Below are positions 43,391 to 52,489 of a DNA stretch of 64,000 nucleotides, one piece after another (the stretch's first letter is position 1; each line of letters opens with the position of its first letter). Below the pieces are notes generated by a model. That model saw only the letters and a program-made list of their open reading frames with translations, was not told where the DNA came from and did not search any database. The DNA comes from JBMFVE01 sp049966155. GTDB lineage: Bacteria; Bacteroidota; Ignavibacteria; Kryptoniales; JAKASW01. The translations under genes and the position numbers were made by a program. Location: the NCBI GenBank assembly GCA_049966155.1, contig JBMFVE010000002.1, positions 186,001 to 250,000 on the forward strand, in the 5' to 3' direction.

Positions 43391-45121
43391 TTACCCCAGC
43401 ATATGTTGCTGAGAATTGAATAGCTGGAAATAAATCCCCTTATTACCAATCAGTTCATCATGGCTTCCCTCCTCCGCCAATTTTCCATTTGATAAAACAT
43501 ATATCCTGTCAAACATTTTCATCCTGGTAAATCTATGCGTGACAAATATGATTGTCTTTGAGCCGTGAAGCAATTTTATAGTATCCAGGATATTCATTTC
43601 GCTGAAGCGATCCAAATGAGAAGTGACCTCGTCAAATACAACAATCCGAGAATCCCTGAGCAAAGCCCTTGCGATTCCCAGTCTCTTTTGCTCACCTCCA
43701 CTTAAGGTTCTTCCAAGTTCTCCAATTTGGGTTTCAAATCCCCGGGGCAAAGATTTGACAAATCCTTCTAACCCGGCACTTCTGACTGCTTTGTAAAGTT
43801 CCTCCTCGGTTGCATCCCACTTTGCAATTTGCAAATTCTCCCTTATTGTCCCGGTAAACAAATGAATTTTCTGAGGTACAACAGATATCACAGACCTGAC
43901 AACAGAATCATCGAGATACCTGTAGTCTGCTCCACCCAGAGAAATTGTCCCACTTTCGCACTCCCACAATTTTGAAAGTAAGTTTACAAGAGTTGATTTT
44001 CCCGCTCCGCTTGGGCCAACAATTCCAACCATTTCATTTTCTTTCACCCGAAGTGTTAAATGCTGGAGCTTAAATGGACTGTCACCGTATGAAAAACTAA
44101 CATTTTTAAACAGCAGTTCATACCCGACAGGTTCAGCGGTTCTGTTTATACCTCCTGATATACTGGCTTCGTGTCCTGTAGTAATCTCTAAAAGCCGATT
44201 ACCAGATTCAATACTCTTTCCAAGATATTGAAGCGCCGGCGGAATTTGTGCTGCAATCTCAAAAGCCGCCATTATTCCAATGGTTATAACGGATAAATAG
44301 ACTCCTTTAAGGCTTCCAGAAGTTACATCCGGAATGGCATATTGGAGAAGAAACCAGATTGTAAAATTCATTACCAGGCCGGTTAAATTTTCATGAGCTG
44401 CCTGTATTATGTTCATCTTGTGTTCCAATCCCAGAAGATCATCTTGCATCGTCATAAATTTTTGTTTCCACAGTATTTGCCGTCCAAATACCTCCAGCTC
44501 CGATAATCCCTGCACGATATCCACGGAAAGCTCGTTTAAATTAGATCTTAGCTGAACAATCTTTCTGCCGGGTTTATCACTGATCAGGAATGTCACTACA
44601 GGGAGAATCAGCCCTGAACTTACAAAAATTAAACTAAATATAATCGAGTATTTTAAATTGAAGATTCCCAGTAAACCGGAAGTCAGAACAAGAACAGCGA
44701 CAAACACAAATGGGGGTGATATTACACGAACAAATACATGCTCCAAACTATCAATGTCATTCACCGCTCTGGCAAGAAGGTCACCACTTGAAAAATCTCT
44801 ATCTCTTGAAGGAACTATCCGCTCAAGCTTTTCAAAAAACCATCCCCTCAGCCTCGCCAGAAGCTTGAATGTTACCTCGTGTGAAATGTATCTGTCAAGG
44901 TATCTGAAAATTCCCCGGACAATCCCAAAGAATCTCACACCGGTAATGGCAACCTGAAGCTCTGAGATTGGAGTCTGAACGGCAGCCTTTGCAATGATAT
45001 ATGCTGAGGTCATCATTAAACCAATACCGCTTCCCACCGTGAGGAATCCCATTAATGCTGCAAGAACCATCCAGCCTGCATAACTCTTACCAAGTTTTAT
45101 AATACTTAAAAGGGATCTCAT
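43391..45121 (-). CDS. cydC: CydC: glutathione/cysteine-type ABC exporter subunit for cytochrome bd assembly
   Basis: 576 residues: six helices and an ATPase domain (GPSGAGKST, LSGGEQKRLGIARAL, IVVFDEVTSHLD). In E. coli, CydDC exports reduced thiols (a heme-linked role is also proposed) and is required for assembly of cytochrome bd. It overlaps cydD by 4 nt (ATGA). It is the last gene of the cyd cluster, followed by the tRNA operon. Paired with CydD and next to cydAB, so the assignment is firm. Confidence 0.92.
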   Translation of the reverse strand: MRSLLSIIKLGKSYAGWMVLAALMGFLTVGSGIGLMMTSAYIIAKAAVQTPISELQVAITGVRFFGIVRGIFRYLDRYISHEVTFKLLARLRGWFFEKLERIVPSRDRDFSSGDLLARAVNDIDSLEHVFVRVISPPFVFVAVLVLTSGLLGIFNLKYSIIFSLIFVSSGLILPVVTFLISDKPGRKIVQLRSNLNELSVDIVQGLSELEVFGRQILWKQKFMTMQDDLLGLEHKMNIIQAAHENLTGLVMNFTIWFLLQYAIPDVTSGSLKGVYLSVITIGIMAAFEIAAQIPPALQYLGKSIESGNRLLEITTGHEASISGGINRTAEPVGYELLFKNVSFSYGDSPFKLQHLTLRVKENEMVGIVGPSGAGKSTLVNLLSKLWECESGTISLGGADYRYLDDSVVRSVISVVPQKIHLFTGTIRENLQIAKWDATEEELYKAVRSAGLEGFVKSLPRGFETQIGELGRTLSGGEQKRLGIARALLRDSRIVVFDEVTSHLDRFSEMNILDTIKLLHGSKTIIFVTHRFTRMKMFDRIYVLSNGKLAEEGSHDELIGNKGIYFQLFNSQQHMLG

Positions 45122-46851
45122 TGGTTGAAGTGTCCCCGTTTTTCAAAATTATTGAATATCTTCTTGATTATACTATTACGATTCCCCCAGTCAATAACTC
45201 TTCCATTGTCCAGGAGAATCACCAAATCTGCTATGTTTATTGTTTCGAGTTTATGAGCAATCATCAGCACGGTCCTACCTGAAAATAAATTTTTCATATC
45301 ATTTAACAGCAGCTCTTCAACCTGGGGGTCTAAATTTGCTGTCGGCTCATCAAAAAGAACAAATGGCGCATCACGAAGAAAAGCTCTCGCAAGTGCAATT
45401 CTCTGCGCCTGTCCGCCACTCAGTTTTGATGCATTTTCTCCAAGACGTGAATTGTAACCTTCGGGTAATGTTGAAATAAATTCATCGATATGTGCCTTCA
45501 TAGCTGCTTCCACAACATCAGTATATGTCGCACCATCCTTTGCAATAGCTATATTTTCATAGATTGTACCTCGAAAAAGATAGGGTTGCTGAGGTAACCA
45601 TGACAGATTCTTCCTCCATTCAAATTTATCAATGTTATATAGATCTCTATCTCCAACTCGAACGGTTCCATTTGACGGATTTATAAATCTCAAAAGGATG
45701 TTGAATATTGTCGACTTTCCCGCACCAGATGCGCCAACAAGAGCAGTAACTTTATTTGGTGCAATAGTAAATGAAACATTGTGAAGCGCATTTTTTTTCC
45801 TGTCGGTGTATCTGTAAGATACGTTTTCCATAACGATGGGAGTATCGGGAGTGTATTCGTACGCACCTTTTCCTGATATTGAATTACTTCTCTCTTCAGC
45901 TTGATTGTTTATAATTTCTTTAATTCGCTCAAAAGCGACAACTCCTTCCATCCCGGCATGATAGTTAGCTCCTAACTGTCGGAATGGGATATAAAATTCG
46001 GGAGCAAGTATTAAAAGAAACAAAGCATCCACAAAGGCGATTCCGCCATTTAGCAATCTTATTCCAATTTCCACAGCGATTACTGCGGTACTGATTGTAG
46101 CAGCCATTTCAAGCACCAGGGAAGACAGAAAAGCAACTCTTAAAACCTGCATTGTCTTAATTCTGAATTTGTCCGTCACTTCATAAATTCTGACAGTTTC
46201 ATCCTTCGACCTATTAAATAGCTTAATCGTTTCAATCCCCTGGAGTACATCCAGAAAATAGGCACTCATTTTGCTAAGAGCTGCCCACTGCTTTCTGTTT
46301 AGCTTCTCGGCAACAGAGCCGATTAAGTGCATTAACACAGGGATAACGGGAGCGGTAGCCAGCAGTATCAACCCTGTCAGCCAGTCGACAGGAAACACAA
46401 AGGCTAAAATCAAGATTGGTATAAACATGGAAAAAAATATTGAGGGGACAAAGTTGCTGAAGTAGTTATCAAGTGCGTCCACTCCATGCCAGAGTGCATT
46501 TATAAGTTCCCCTGTCCTTTCTGATCTTAATGCAACCGGGCTTGTATTTACAATACGATCAATTAATTTTTCACGTATATCTTCTTTAATACGTAAAACC
46601 ATCGAAGAAGCAGAAAATCGCTGATACCAGAGCATAGATGCTTTAGCTATGGAAAATCCCAGGTAGAGAAGCAATAAGTAACTGACATTTTGCAGGTTTT
46701 TCCCCTTTAGAAAAACCATATCGATTGTCAGACTTAACAGTCTCGATTGACCAACAGTGAAGATTGATGCTGTTAATCCGCTGACTATAACTATAAGGAA
46801 TTTTAACCTTACCCCGTTGAGCCGGGCGAGTAATTCCTTATTCAGGTTCAT
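45118..46851 (-). CDS. cydD: CydD: ABC exporter subunit for cytochrome bd assembly
   Basis: 577 residues, transmembrane domain plus ATPase (GASGAGKST, LSGGQAQRIALARAF, FVLFDEPTANLD). Heterodimer partner of CydC. The start codon lies only 22 nt after a strong intrinsic terminator, so its expression probably depends on readthrough of the cydAB message. Ribosome site is weak (TTGGATTTGAA). Confidence 0.92.
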   Translation of the reverse strand: MNLNKELLARLNGVRLKFLIVIVSGLTASIFTVGQSRLLSLTIDMVFLKGKNLQNVSYLLLLYLGFSIAKASMLWYQRFSASSMVLRIKEDIREKLIDRIVNTSPVALRSERTGELINALWHGVDALDNYFSNFVPSIFFSMFIPILILAFVFPVDWLTGLILLATAPVIPVLMHLIGSVAEKLNRKQWAALSKMSAYFLDVLQGIETIKLFNRSKDETVRIYEVTDKFRIKTMQVLRVAFLSSLVLEMAATISTAVIAVEIGIRLLNGGIAFVDALFLLILAPEFYIPFRQLGANYHAGMEGVVAFERIKEIINNQAEERSNSISGKGAYEYTPDTPIVMENVSYRYTDRKKNALHNVSFTIAPNKVTALVGASGAGKSTIFNILLRFINPSNGTVRVGDRDLYNIDKFEWRKNLSWLPQQPYLFRGTIYENIAIAKDGATYTDVVEAAMKAHIDEFISTLPEGYNSRLGENASKLSGGQAQRIALARAFLRDAPFVLFDEPTANLDPQVEELLLNDMKNLFSGRTVLMIAHKLETINIADLVILLDNGRVIDWGNRNSIIKKIFNNFEKRGHFNQ

Positions 46852-46872
46852 TTCAAATCCAATGTCATTTTC

Positions 46873-46918
46873 GAAAAAAAGGGGAAAGGTCTCTTAAGCA
46901 CTTCTCACCTTTCCCCTT
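46873..46918 (-). terminator. Intrinsic terminator/possible attenuator between cydB and cydD
   Basis: A perfect 12-bp stem AAGGGGAAAGGT/ACCTTTCCCCTT closes a 16-nt loop that itself contains CTTAAG. On the minus strand the stem runs directly into seven T residues (46874-46880). It ends the cydAB transcript, yet cydD begins 22 nt later with no room for a promoter between. Confidence 0.9.
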
Positions 46919-46970
46919 AAGTAATTTAAACTACCTATTTCAATGTGTGGATAATTACCGTAACATCATC

Positions 46971-47984
46971 TCAGTACTCAAGATCGGTTTTTGTTGCGAT
47001 TCTCTTGCGAAATACCCAGTACGACCAGGCCTGGTAGGCGAGCACTACTGGAACAAATATTAATGCTACTATGCTCATGACCCTGAGCGTGTAAGGACTG
47101 GAGGAAGCATTATAAATAGTTAGACTCCACATGGGATTTGAGCTTGATACCATAACACGAGGGTAAAGGCCCATGAAAATGGTAATTGTTGAGAACGCTA
47201 TTGTAATCCCTGTCATAACAAATGCCCATCCCTCCTTTTGAATATTAAGCAAATATCGAACCGACAATATTGCTATTCCAGCTAGAATTGGGACCGGACC
47301 GGGGTTTACTCCTATTTTGCTCAAAATATCTGTAGCAATATAAGTGTAAGCAACAAACGCAAACAAAAGTATTGTCGATGGTAGCCACAGCTTTTTAGCA
47401 ACACTTCTGGCGCGTTCAAGCAACTCATTGGTTAACTTCAGAGTCAGAAAAATCGCGCCGTGAAGTGTGAAAATAGACAATGAGGCTAACCCGCCGACGA
47501 GAGCATACGGGTTCAGCAGCGTAAAGAAATTCCCTACATAATTCATGTTTGAGTCAATAGGCACTCCACGAATTAAATTTGCCATGGCCACACCCCAGAG
47601 AAGTGCAGGAACAAAACTCCCAAAAAAGATTGCCCAGTCCCACCTGCTGCGCCAGAGTTTTGAATCCTTTTTGCTTCTGTATTCAAATGCCACAGCACGT
47701 AGTATGAGCGCGATGAGCATAATAACAAGAGCAAGATAAAAACCACTGAACATTGTTGCATACCAGTTGGGAAATGCAGCAAATATGGCTCCGCCTGCTG
47801 TTAACAGCCAGACTTCATTGCCATCCCAAAAAGTACCAATTGAATTAATAATTGCTCTTCTTGAATCATCATCCTTACCCAAAAATGGCAAGAGTATTCC
47901 AACGCCGTAATCGAATCCTTCAAGAAAAAAGAATCCAATGAACAAAACGGCAATTAAGATAAACCAAACAGTGTTAAGATCCAT
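46971..47984 (-). CDS. cydB: Cytochrome bd ubiquinol oxidase subunit II
   Basis: 337 residues, about eight to nine helices. The N-terminal WFILIAVLFIGFFFLEGFDYG and the DGNEVWLLTAGGA/AFP stretch are typical CydB motifs. It stabilises subunit I and contributes to the quinol oxidase. ATG 47984 follows AGGAGG by nine bases; a GTG at 48008 would overlap cydA and absorb this site. The gap to cydD holds the terminator. Confidence 0.96.
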   Translation of the reverse strand: MDLNTVWFILIAVLFIGFFFLEGFDYGVGILLPFLGKDDDSRRAIINSIGTFWDGNEVWLLTAGGAIFAAFPNWYATMFSGFYLALVIMLIALILRAVAFEYRSKKDSKLWRSRWDWAIFFGSFVPALLWGVAMANLIRGVPIDSNMNYVGNFFTLLNPYALVGGLASLSIFTLHGAIFLTLKLTNELLERARSVAKKLWLPSTILLFAFVAYTYIATDILSKIGVNPGPVPILAGIAILSVRYLLNIQKEGWAFVMTGITIAFSTITIFMGLYPRVMVSSSNPMWSLTIYNASSSPYTLRVMSIVALIFVPVVLAYQAWSYWVFRKRIATKTDLEY

Positions 47985-47997
47985 TTTAAATCCCCTC

Positions 47998-49377
47998 CTA
48001 AGCTTCACTTAATATTGTGTTGCCTGTTGATTCGCCTTCTGAGCCCTCGATCCCTTCTGCTGCAAACTTCCTGAATAGCGATATCATAACAATTATTAGA
48101 ATTGCGTAAACAACTGTAAATGAAATCAAAGAGAAGAGAACAGAGCTGGACGATACCACATTGGAAACAGAATCTGCAGTTCTGATGAGCCCGTAAACTG
48201 TCCACGGCTGTCTCGCTATTTCAGTAAACAGCCACCCGGCAGTATTAGCGATGTAAGGCAAAAGCATTGTCCAGAAAATGATTCTGTACCAGGTGCGACT
48301 GAAGTCATAGTTGCTCCTGTAGGTTCGCCATAATGCAAATATTGAAACGAACAGCATCAGGAAACCCGCGCCAACCATAATCCTGAATGTCCAGTATGAA
48401 ACGGCTACAGGAGGAACATAATCACCTGGTCCAAATTGCTGCTCTTCCTCCTTTTGTACATCGTTTATACCTTTCACTTCTCCCTGAAATCTATTATAAG
48501 CAAGGAAGCTCAGCAAGGCAGGGATACGGATTGCGAAAACATCCTTTCTCTGACTTTCATTTCCAATTGTAAAAAGAGACATACTGGCTGGATTTTCTGA
48601 GTTCCAGAGAGCTTCTGCTGCTGCCATCTTCATTGGTTGATCCTTAACCATATATTGTGCCTGAGTATGTCCAACAAGTATGACCATAATAGTACCAAGA
48701 AAAGCATATATAGCGCCAAACCTGAAGGATTTTTCAAAGGCACTGGTATTACTTTTCTTTTTAAAAAGGTGATATGCACTTATTGAAAGGATGAGAAAAC
48801 CAGCTGTTGTCATCCCTGCAAAGAACACGTGAGGAAATTGAACCCAGAGATGTCCATTTCCGAGCAGCGCCCAGAAGTCTGTCATTTCAGCTCGACCGTT
48901 TCGAATTGCATACCCCACGGGATGCTGCATAAAGGAATTTGCCGTCAATATCCACAAGGCTGAGAGGTTTGAGCCAATTGCCACCAACCAGATTGCAGCA
49001 AGGTGAATTTTTTTTGGAAGTTTATCCCATCCGAAGATCCAGACGCCGAGGAAAGTGGACTCCATATAGAAAGCAAGGAGAGCTTCAATTGCCAGAGGAG
49101 CTCCAAAAATGTCTCCCATAAATCGGGAGTATTGAGACCAGTTCATACCAAATTGAAATTCCTGAACGATTCCAGTTGCGACACCGAGAGCAAAGTTAAT
49201 GAGAAAAAGCTTTCCCCAGAACTTTGTCATTTTCCTGTATTCTTCGCTGCCCGTTCGGTAGTAAATAGTCTGCATAATTGCCACAGCAATAGAAAGTCCA
49301 AGGGTCACGGGCACGAAAAAGAAATGATAGACAGTAGTAATTCCGAACTGCCATCGTGCAAGAGTTAAAGCATCCAT
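47998..49377 (-). CDS. cydA: Cytochrome bd ubiquinol oxidase subunit I
   Basis: 459 residues, heme-bearing subunit. His18 (b595 ligand), His183 (b558 region) and the Glu98/Glu106 proton-path pair in APLAIEALLAFYMEST correspond to His19, His186, Glu99 and Glu107 of E. coli. The Q-loop is short (S-type), as the protein is about 60 residues shorter than E. coli CydA. Reduces O2 to water with high affinity at the inner membrane without proton pumping; bd oxidases also tolerate NO and sulfide. Lies 26 nt after the Rrf2 regulator. Confidence 0.96.
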   Translation of the reverse strand: MDALTLARWQFGITTVYHFFFVPVTLGLSIAVAIMQTIYYRTGSEEYRKMTKFWGKLFLINFALGVATGIVQEFQFGMNWSQYSRFMGDIFGAPLAIEALLAFYMESTFLGVWIFGWDKLPKKIHLAAIWLVAIGSNLSALWILTANSFMQHPVGYAIRNGRAEMTDFWALLGNGHLWVQFPHVFFAGMTTAGFLILSISAYHLFKKKSNTSAFEKSFRFGAIYAFLGTIMVILVGHTQAQYMVKDQPMKMAAAEALWNSENPASMSLFTIGNESQRKDVFAIRIPALLSFLAYNRFQGEVKGINDVQKEEEQQFGPGDYVPPVAVSYWTFRIMVGAGFLMLFVSIFALWRTYRSNYDFSRTWYRIIFWTMLLPYIANTAGWLFTEIARQPWTVYGLIRTADSVSNVVSSSSVLFSLISFTVVYAILIIVMISLFRKFAAEGIEGSEGESTGNTILSEA

Positions 49378-49403
49378 AACGCTTCCTCCATTTTTTTTGA
49401 GAT

Positions 49404-49829
49404 TTAGTTTTTCGTGTTATCTATATTAAATAAGAAATCAGATACTTTCCTCTTCCTCAAATATTCAGACAAATCATGTTCCACCTTTGCAAAGAGAAAG
49501 TGGTAGTTACATGCAGGTTCAAGTTCGCAATTGTAGCTGTCGTGGAGGCAGGCGTTAAACCTGACTTTTAATCCAAAAGCTTCGATTATGTCCCAAACTG
49601 ACAACTCTGATGGTGAAATTTTCAAAAATATACCCCCATATCTCCCATGGACAGCCCCCGTGATGTTTGCCTTTTTAAGTTTATGCACAATTCGGGCAGC
49701 GAAGTTACGGGAAATGTACAATCGCTTTGATAACTCACTGACGCTTACCCGCTCTCCACCTTTCAATGCTGCCAGGTAAGTGGTTATGCGAAGTGCATAA
49801 TCCTGCTCTCTGGTTAAAAATGAATTCAT
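49404..49829 (-). CDS. Rrf2-family regulator, NsrR-like
   Basis: 141 residues, Rrf2 winged-helix fold with the DNA-binding stretch VSVSELSKRLYISRNFAARIVHKL and GRYGGI wing. Three cysteines C94-X6-C101-X5-C107 (NACLHDSYNCELEPACNYH) match the Fe-S cluster site of this family. The EPAC ending resembles NsrR, the NO sensor, although the function is inferred. First gene of the cyd cluster, with AAGGAG before the ATG and its own promoter and palindrome. Confidence 0.9.
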   Translation of the reverse strand: MNSFLTREQDYALRITTYLAALKGGERVSVSELSKRLYISRNFAARIVHKLKKANITGAVHGRYGGIFLKISPSELSVWDIIEAFGLKVRFNACLHDSYNCELEPACNYHFLFAKVEHDLSEYLRKRKVSDFLFNIDNTKN

Positions 49830-49857
49830 AATGCTCCTTGCAATTGAAAATTATATA

Positions 49858-49876
49858 TATTACCTGACAGGTAATA
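49858..49876 (-). promoter_or_regulatory. Palindromic operator at the rrf2-cyd promoter
   Basis: Perfect inverted repeat TATTACCTG-A-CAGGTAATA: 9-bp arms around one central base. It lies 4 nt downstream of the -10 and about 29 nt before the Rrf2 start codon, covering the predicted transcription start. A natural candidate for autoregulation by the Rrf2 protein. Confidence 0.8.
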
Positions 49877-49880
49877 ATTG

Positions 49881-49909
49881 ATATTAAGTCAAACCAAAAA
49901 GTCTGTCAA
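49881..49909 (-). promoter_or_regulatory. Predicted promoter of the rrf2-cyd operon
   Basis: On the minus strand: perfect TTGACA (49904-49909), 17 nt, TAATAT (49881-49886). The strongest -35 in the window. The palindrome at 49858-49876 sits immediately downstream. Confidence 0.75.
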
Positions 49910-50022
49910 GTCATCAGGCAGGTGTAGATTTTTTGTGGAATGGATGATTTCTGAAGCTATTTTATAAAGAGAAGCCCGACCCCTATATGATGAAAAAGAT
50001 AACAGAATCTAATCCGGAAAAA

Positions 50023-51273
50023 TCACTCATATCTCAAGCTTTCAATTGGGTCTACGCTGGCGGCTTTATATGCAGGATAAACTCCAAATGTAATCCCAAC
50101 AATTGAACAAACGACAAGACCAATTATCGCCCAGTCCAGAGGAAACGCTGCCCGCATATGTAGTGAAAGGGCAGCCAGGTTTCCACCAATCAGTCCAAGC
50201 AAGACGCCGACAATTCCTCCGACCTCCGAAAGGACCACCGCCTCCAGCATAAACTGAAGAAGAATATTTCGCTTTGTCGCACCAACCGATTTTCTGATTC
50301 CAATCTCACGAGTGCGCTCAGTCACACTTACCAGCATTATATTCATTATCCCCACACCAGCTGCAAGGAGTGCAATTGCACTCACCACTATCGCGCCAAT
50401 CCTGACATAGAAGGTTATCTGATTGAACTGACCGACAAGGGATTCATTTGAAATTATTTCAAAGTCATCGTCTGAACCAGGTGAAACATTCCTTATAGCA
50501 CGGAGAATTCCTTCTGCCTGTTCCTCTGCTTGAGGCATTACTTCCTGCGTTAAAGACTGGACATAAATATCTACGCTTCTTTGTTTTCCATACCGCGTAA
50601 AAAATGTTGTAATAGGTATTACAACAAAATTACCTGATTGTCCCCCCAGAACGTTTCCCTGATCTTCAAGAACTCCAATCACTTTATAGGTTATCCCGTT
50701 AATATTAACCTCCCGGTCAAGGGGATCGCTGTGAGGAAACAAAAGTTTTGCTACAAATGACCCGAGAACGCAAACGAGTCGATCCGTTTCCAGATCGCCC
50801 TGCCCTATAGCCCGCCCTTCAGCCACATTCCAGTTCTGAGCAGAAAATATATCGGGTGTGACGCCGTATAGCGTAACATTGGGATTAGTTTTATTCCCCT
50901 GATACGTTACAACCATACCGAACTTGTCAATTGAGGCCCCCACACTTTTTGCCAGAGTCATTCGCTCCTTGAGAGCCAGAGCCTGTTCATATTTTATATC
51001 TTTTCTATTGCGATATTTTGCCCATTCAGCCGGTCCGCCAACGCGAATAGCCGGAAACTTCTGTATTACAAAAACGTTTGAGCCAAGCGAAGTTAATTCA
51101 GATTCGACAGAATTCTGCAAAACCCGCATTGCGGTTACGACAGCAATGATAGAAAAAACCCCGACAACAATTCCCAATAACGTAAGCACCGATCTCAGCT
51201 TATTTGACCTGATTGCTGCTACCGCCATCTTTAATCCTTCATTGAATTCCGAGATTAAAAAGTTCTTATTCAT
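50023..51273 (-). CDS. MacB-family ABC permease (second)
   Basis: 416 residues. One N-terminal helix (about 22-45), a large periplasmic MacB-PCD domain, then three helices; coupling motif ERTREIGIRKSVGATKRNI. With the next gene upstream it forms a permease heterodimer served by a separate ATPase, unlike E. coli MacB, which is fused with its ATPase. It overlaps the upstream permease by 8 nt. Last gene of the efflux operon. Substrate unknown; drugs, lipopeptides or heme precursors are options. Confidence 0.88.
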   Translation of the reverse strand: MNKNFLISEFNEGLKMAVAAIRSNKLRSVLTLLGIVVGVFSIIAVVTAMRVLQNSVESELTSLGSNVFVIQKFPAIRVGGPAEWAKYRNRKDIKYEQALALKERMTLAKSVGASIDKFGMVVTYQGNKTNPNVTLYGVTPDIFSAQNWNVAEGRAIGQGDLETDRLVCVLGSFVAKLLFPHSDPLDREVNINGITYKVIGVLEDQGNVLGGQSGNFVVIPITTFFTRYGKQRSVDIYVQSLTQEVMPQAEEQAEGILRAIRNVSPGSDDDFEIISNESLVGQFNQITFYVRIGAIVVSAIALLAAGVGIMNIMLVSVTERTREIGIRKSVGATKRNILLQFMLEAVVLSEVGGIVGVLLGLIGGNLAALSLHMRAAFPLDWAIIGLVVCSIVGITFGVYPAYKAASVDPIESLRYE

Positions 51274-52489
51274 ATCTTAACGCCTCCACTGGGTCGAGTC
51301 GAGACGCACGATAGGCGGGAATAATTCCTGATATTACGCCAACAAGGAGAGAAATCAGGATAGCGATTATCGCCAGAGATACCGGCATTGCGGTCGGCAG
51401 GAATTTGTCTACCAGCATGCTTAATGGGTATGACAAACCAAGGCCAATTATCCCGCCGGAAAGACAAATTAGTGAAGCCTCTATCAAAAATTGAAGTAAA
51501 ATTGTCAGTTTGCGTGCACCAAGCGCCTTCCTTATGCCTATTTCCTTTGTTCGCTCTGTTACACTCACAAACATGATGTTCATAATTCCAATTCCCCCAA
51601 CAAACAAAGACAGAGCGGTAACAAATATTCCAACCGCTCCGACGACGCCCGTTATTTTGCCAAATGCATTTGTCAGCAAATCCTGCTGATTAATTGAAAA
51701 GTCATCAGGTTGGTCAGGAGCAAGCTTCCTCAGCTTGCGCATAATTCCGCGGAGTTCCTCCTTAGCATCGTCCATATCTTTTTCGTTTACAACGCGCACC
51801 TGAATTGTAGCGCCATATTCCTTTCCGTACATTTTCTCGAACTCTCCAAGAGGTATTATAACCCTGTTGTCAAGAGAGAACATCCCCATGAAACTCCCCT
51901 GTTTACTATAAACTCCAAGTATTTTGAAACTCAGTCCATTTATCTTTATTGTCTTACCAACAGGGTCCTGGTTAGGAAAAAGGTTGCTTGCAACGTCCCC
52001 CCCAATTACCACCAGAGGTCTATCACCTCTCCCCTCCTGGTCTGTAAAAAATCTACCATCAGCCATATCCATTCCAGTTACCAATGCATAATCTGCTGTC
52101 GTTCCAAAAATCTGTACATTGCTTGCTGTCAAATCACCATATTTAACTGTACCCATTCTCCCCTGGATTGGAGCAACTGCTGCAGCTAATGTAGCTTCTT
52201 TTTTAATAGTCTCAGCATATTCAGGTTTGATATCACGTCTATTTCTGTAGCGCCACCACTCCTCGCCCGCTACCCACGGCCATTTTTGAATGTAAAGTAC
52301 ATCGGCACCAAGAGAAGATATACTGTTCTGGAACGCCCGGTTTAGTCCTTCTATTGCAGCACCCATAAGCGTAACTGAAACAATTCCAATTATGATACCA
52401 AGTGTGGTCAACACCGCTCTGACCTTGTTTGCCATCACAGCTGCAAATGAAATCTTAAAACCCTCCCGCAGTTCAACTCCGAGCGTCAT
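51266..52489 (-). CDS. MacB-family ABC permease (first)
   Basis: 407 residues, same fold as its neighbour: first helix about 22-45, periplasmic domain, coupling motif ERTKEIGIRKALGARKLTI and C-terminal IIPAYRASRLDPVEALRYE. Overlaps the ATPase gene by 4 nt (ATGA) and the following permease by 8 nt. The pair probably arose by duplication. Confidence 0.88.
   Translation of the reverse strand: MTLGVELREGFKISFAAVMANKVRAVLTTLGIIIGIVSVTLMGAAIEGLNRAFQNSISSLGADVLYIQKWPWVAGEEWWRYRNRRDIKPEYAETIKKEATLAAAVAPIQGRMGTVKYGDLTASNVQIFGTTADYALVTGMDMADGRFFTDQEGRGDRPLVVIGGDVASNLFPNQDPVGKTIKINGLSFKILGVYSKQGSFMGMFSLDNRVIIPLGEFEKMYGKEYGATIQVRVVNEKDMDDAKEELRGIMRKLRKLAPDQPDDFSINQQDLLTNAFGKITGVVGAVGIFVTALSLFVGGIGIMNIMFVSVTERTKEIGIRKALGARKLTILLQFLIEASLICLSGGIIGLGLSYPLSMLVDKFLPTAMPVSLAIIAILISLLVGVISGIIPAYRASRLDPVEALRYE

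Noticed and set aside
51710..52189. 159-aa plus-strand ORF opposite a MacB-type permease
   Set aside because: Antisense shadow. The permease frame has all family motifs.
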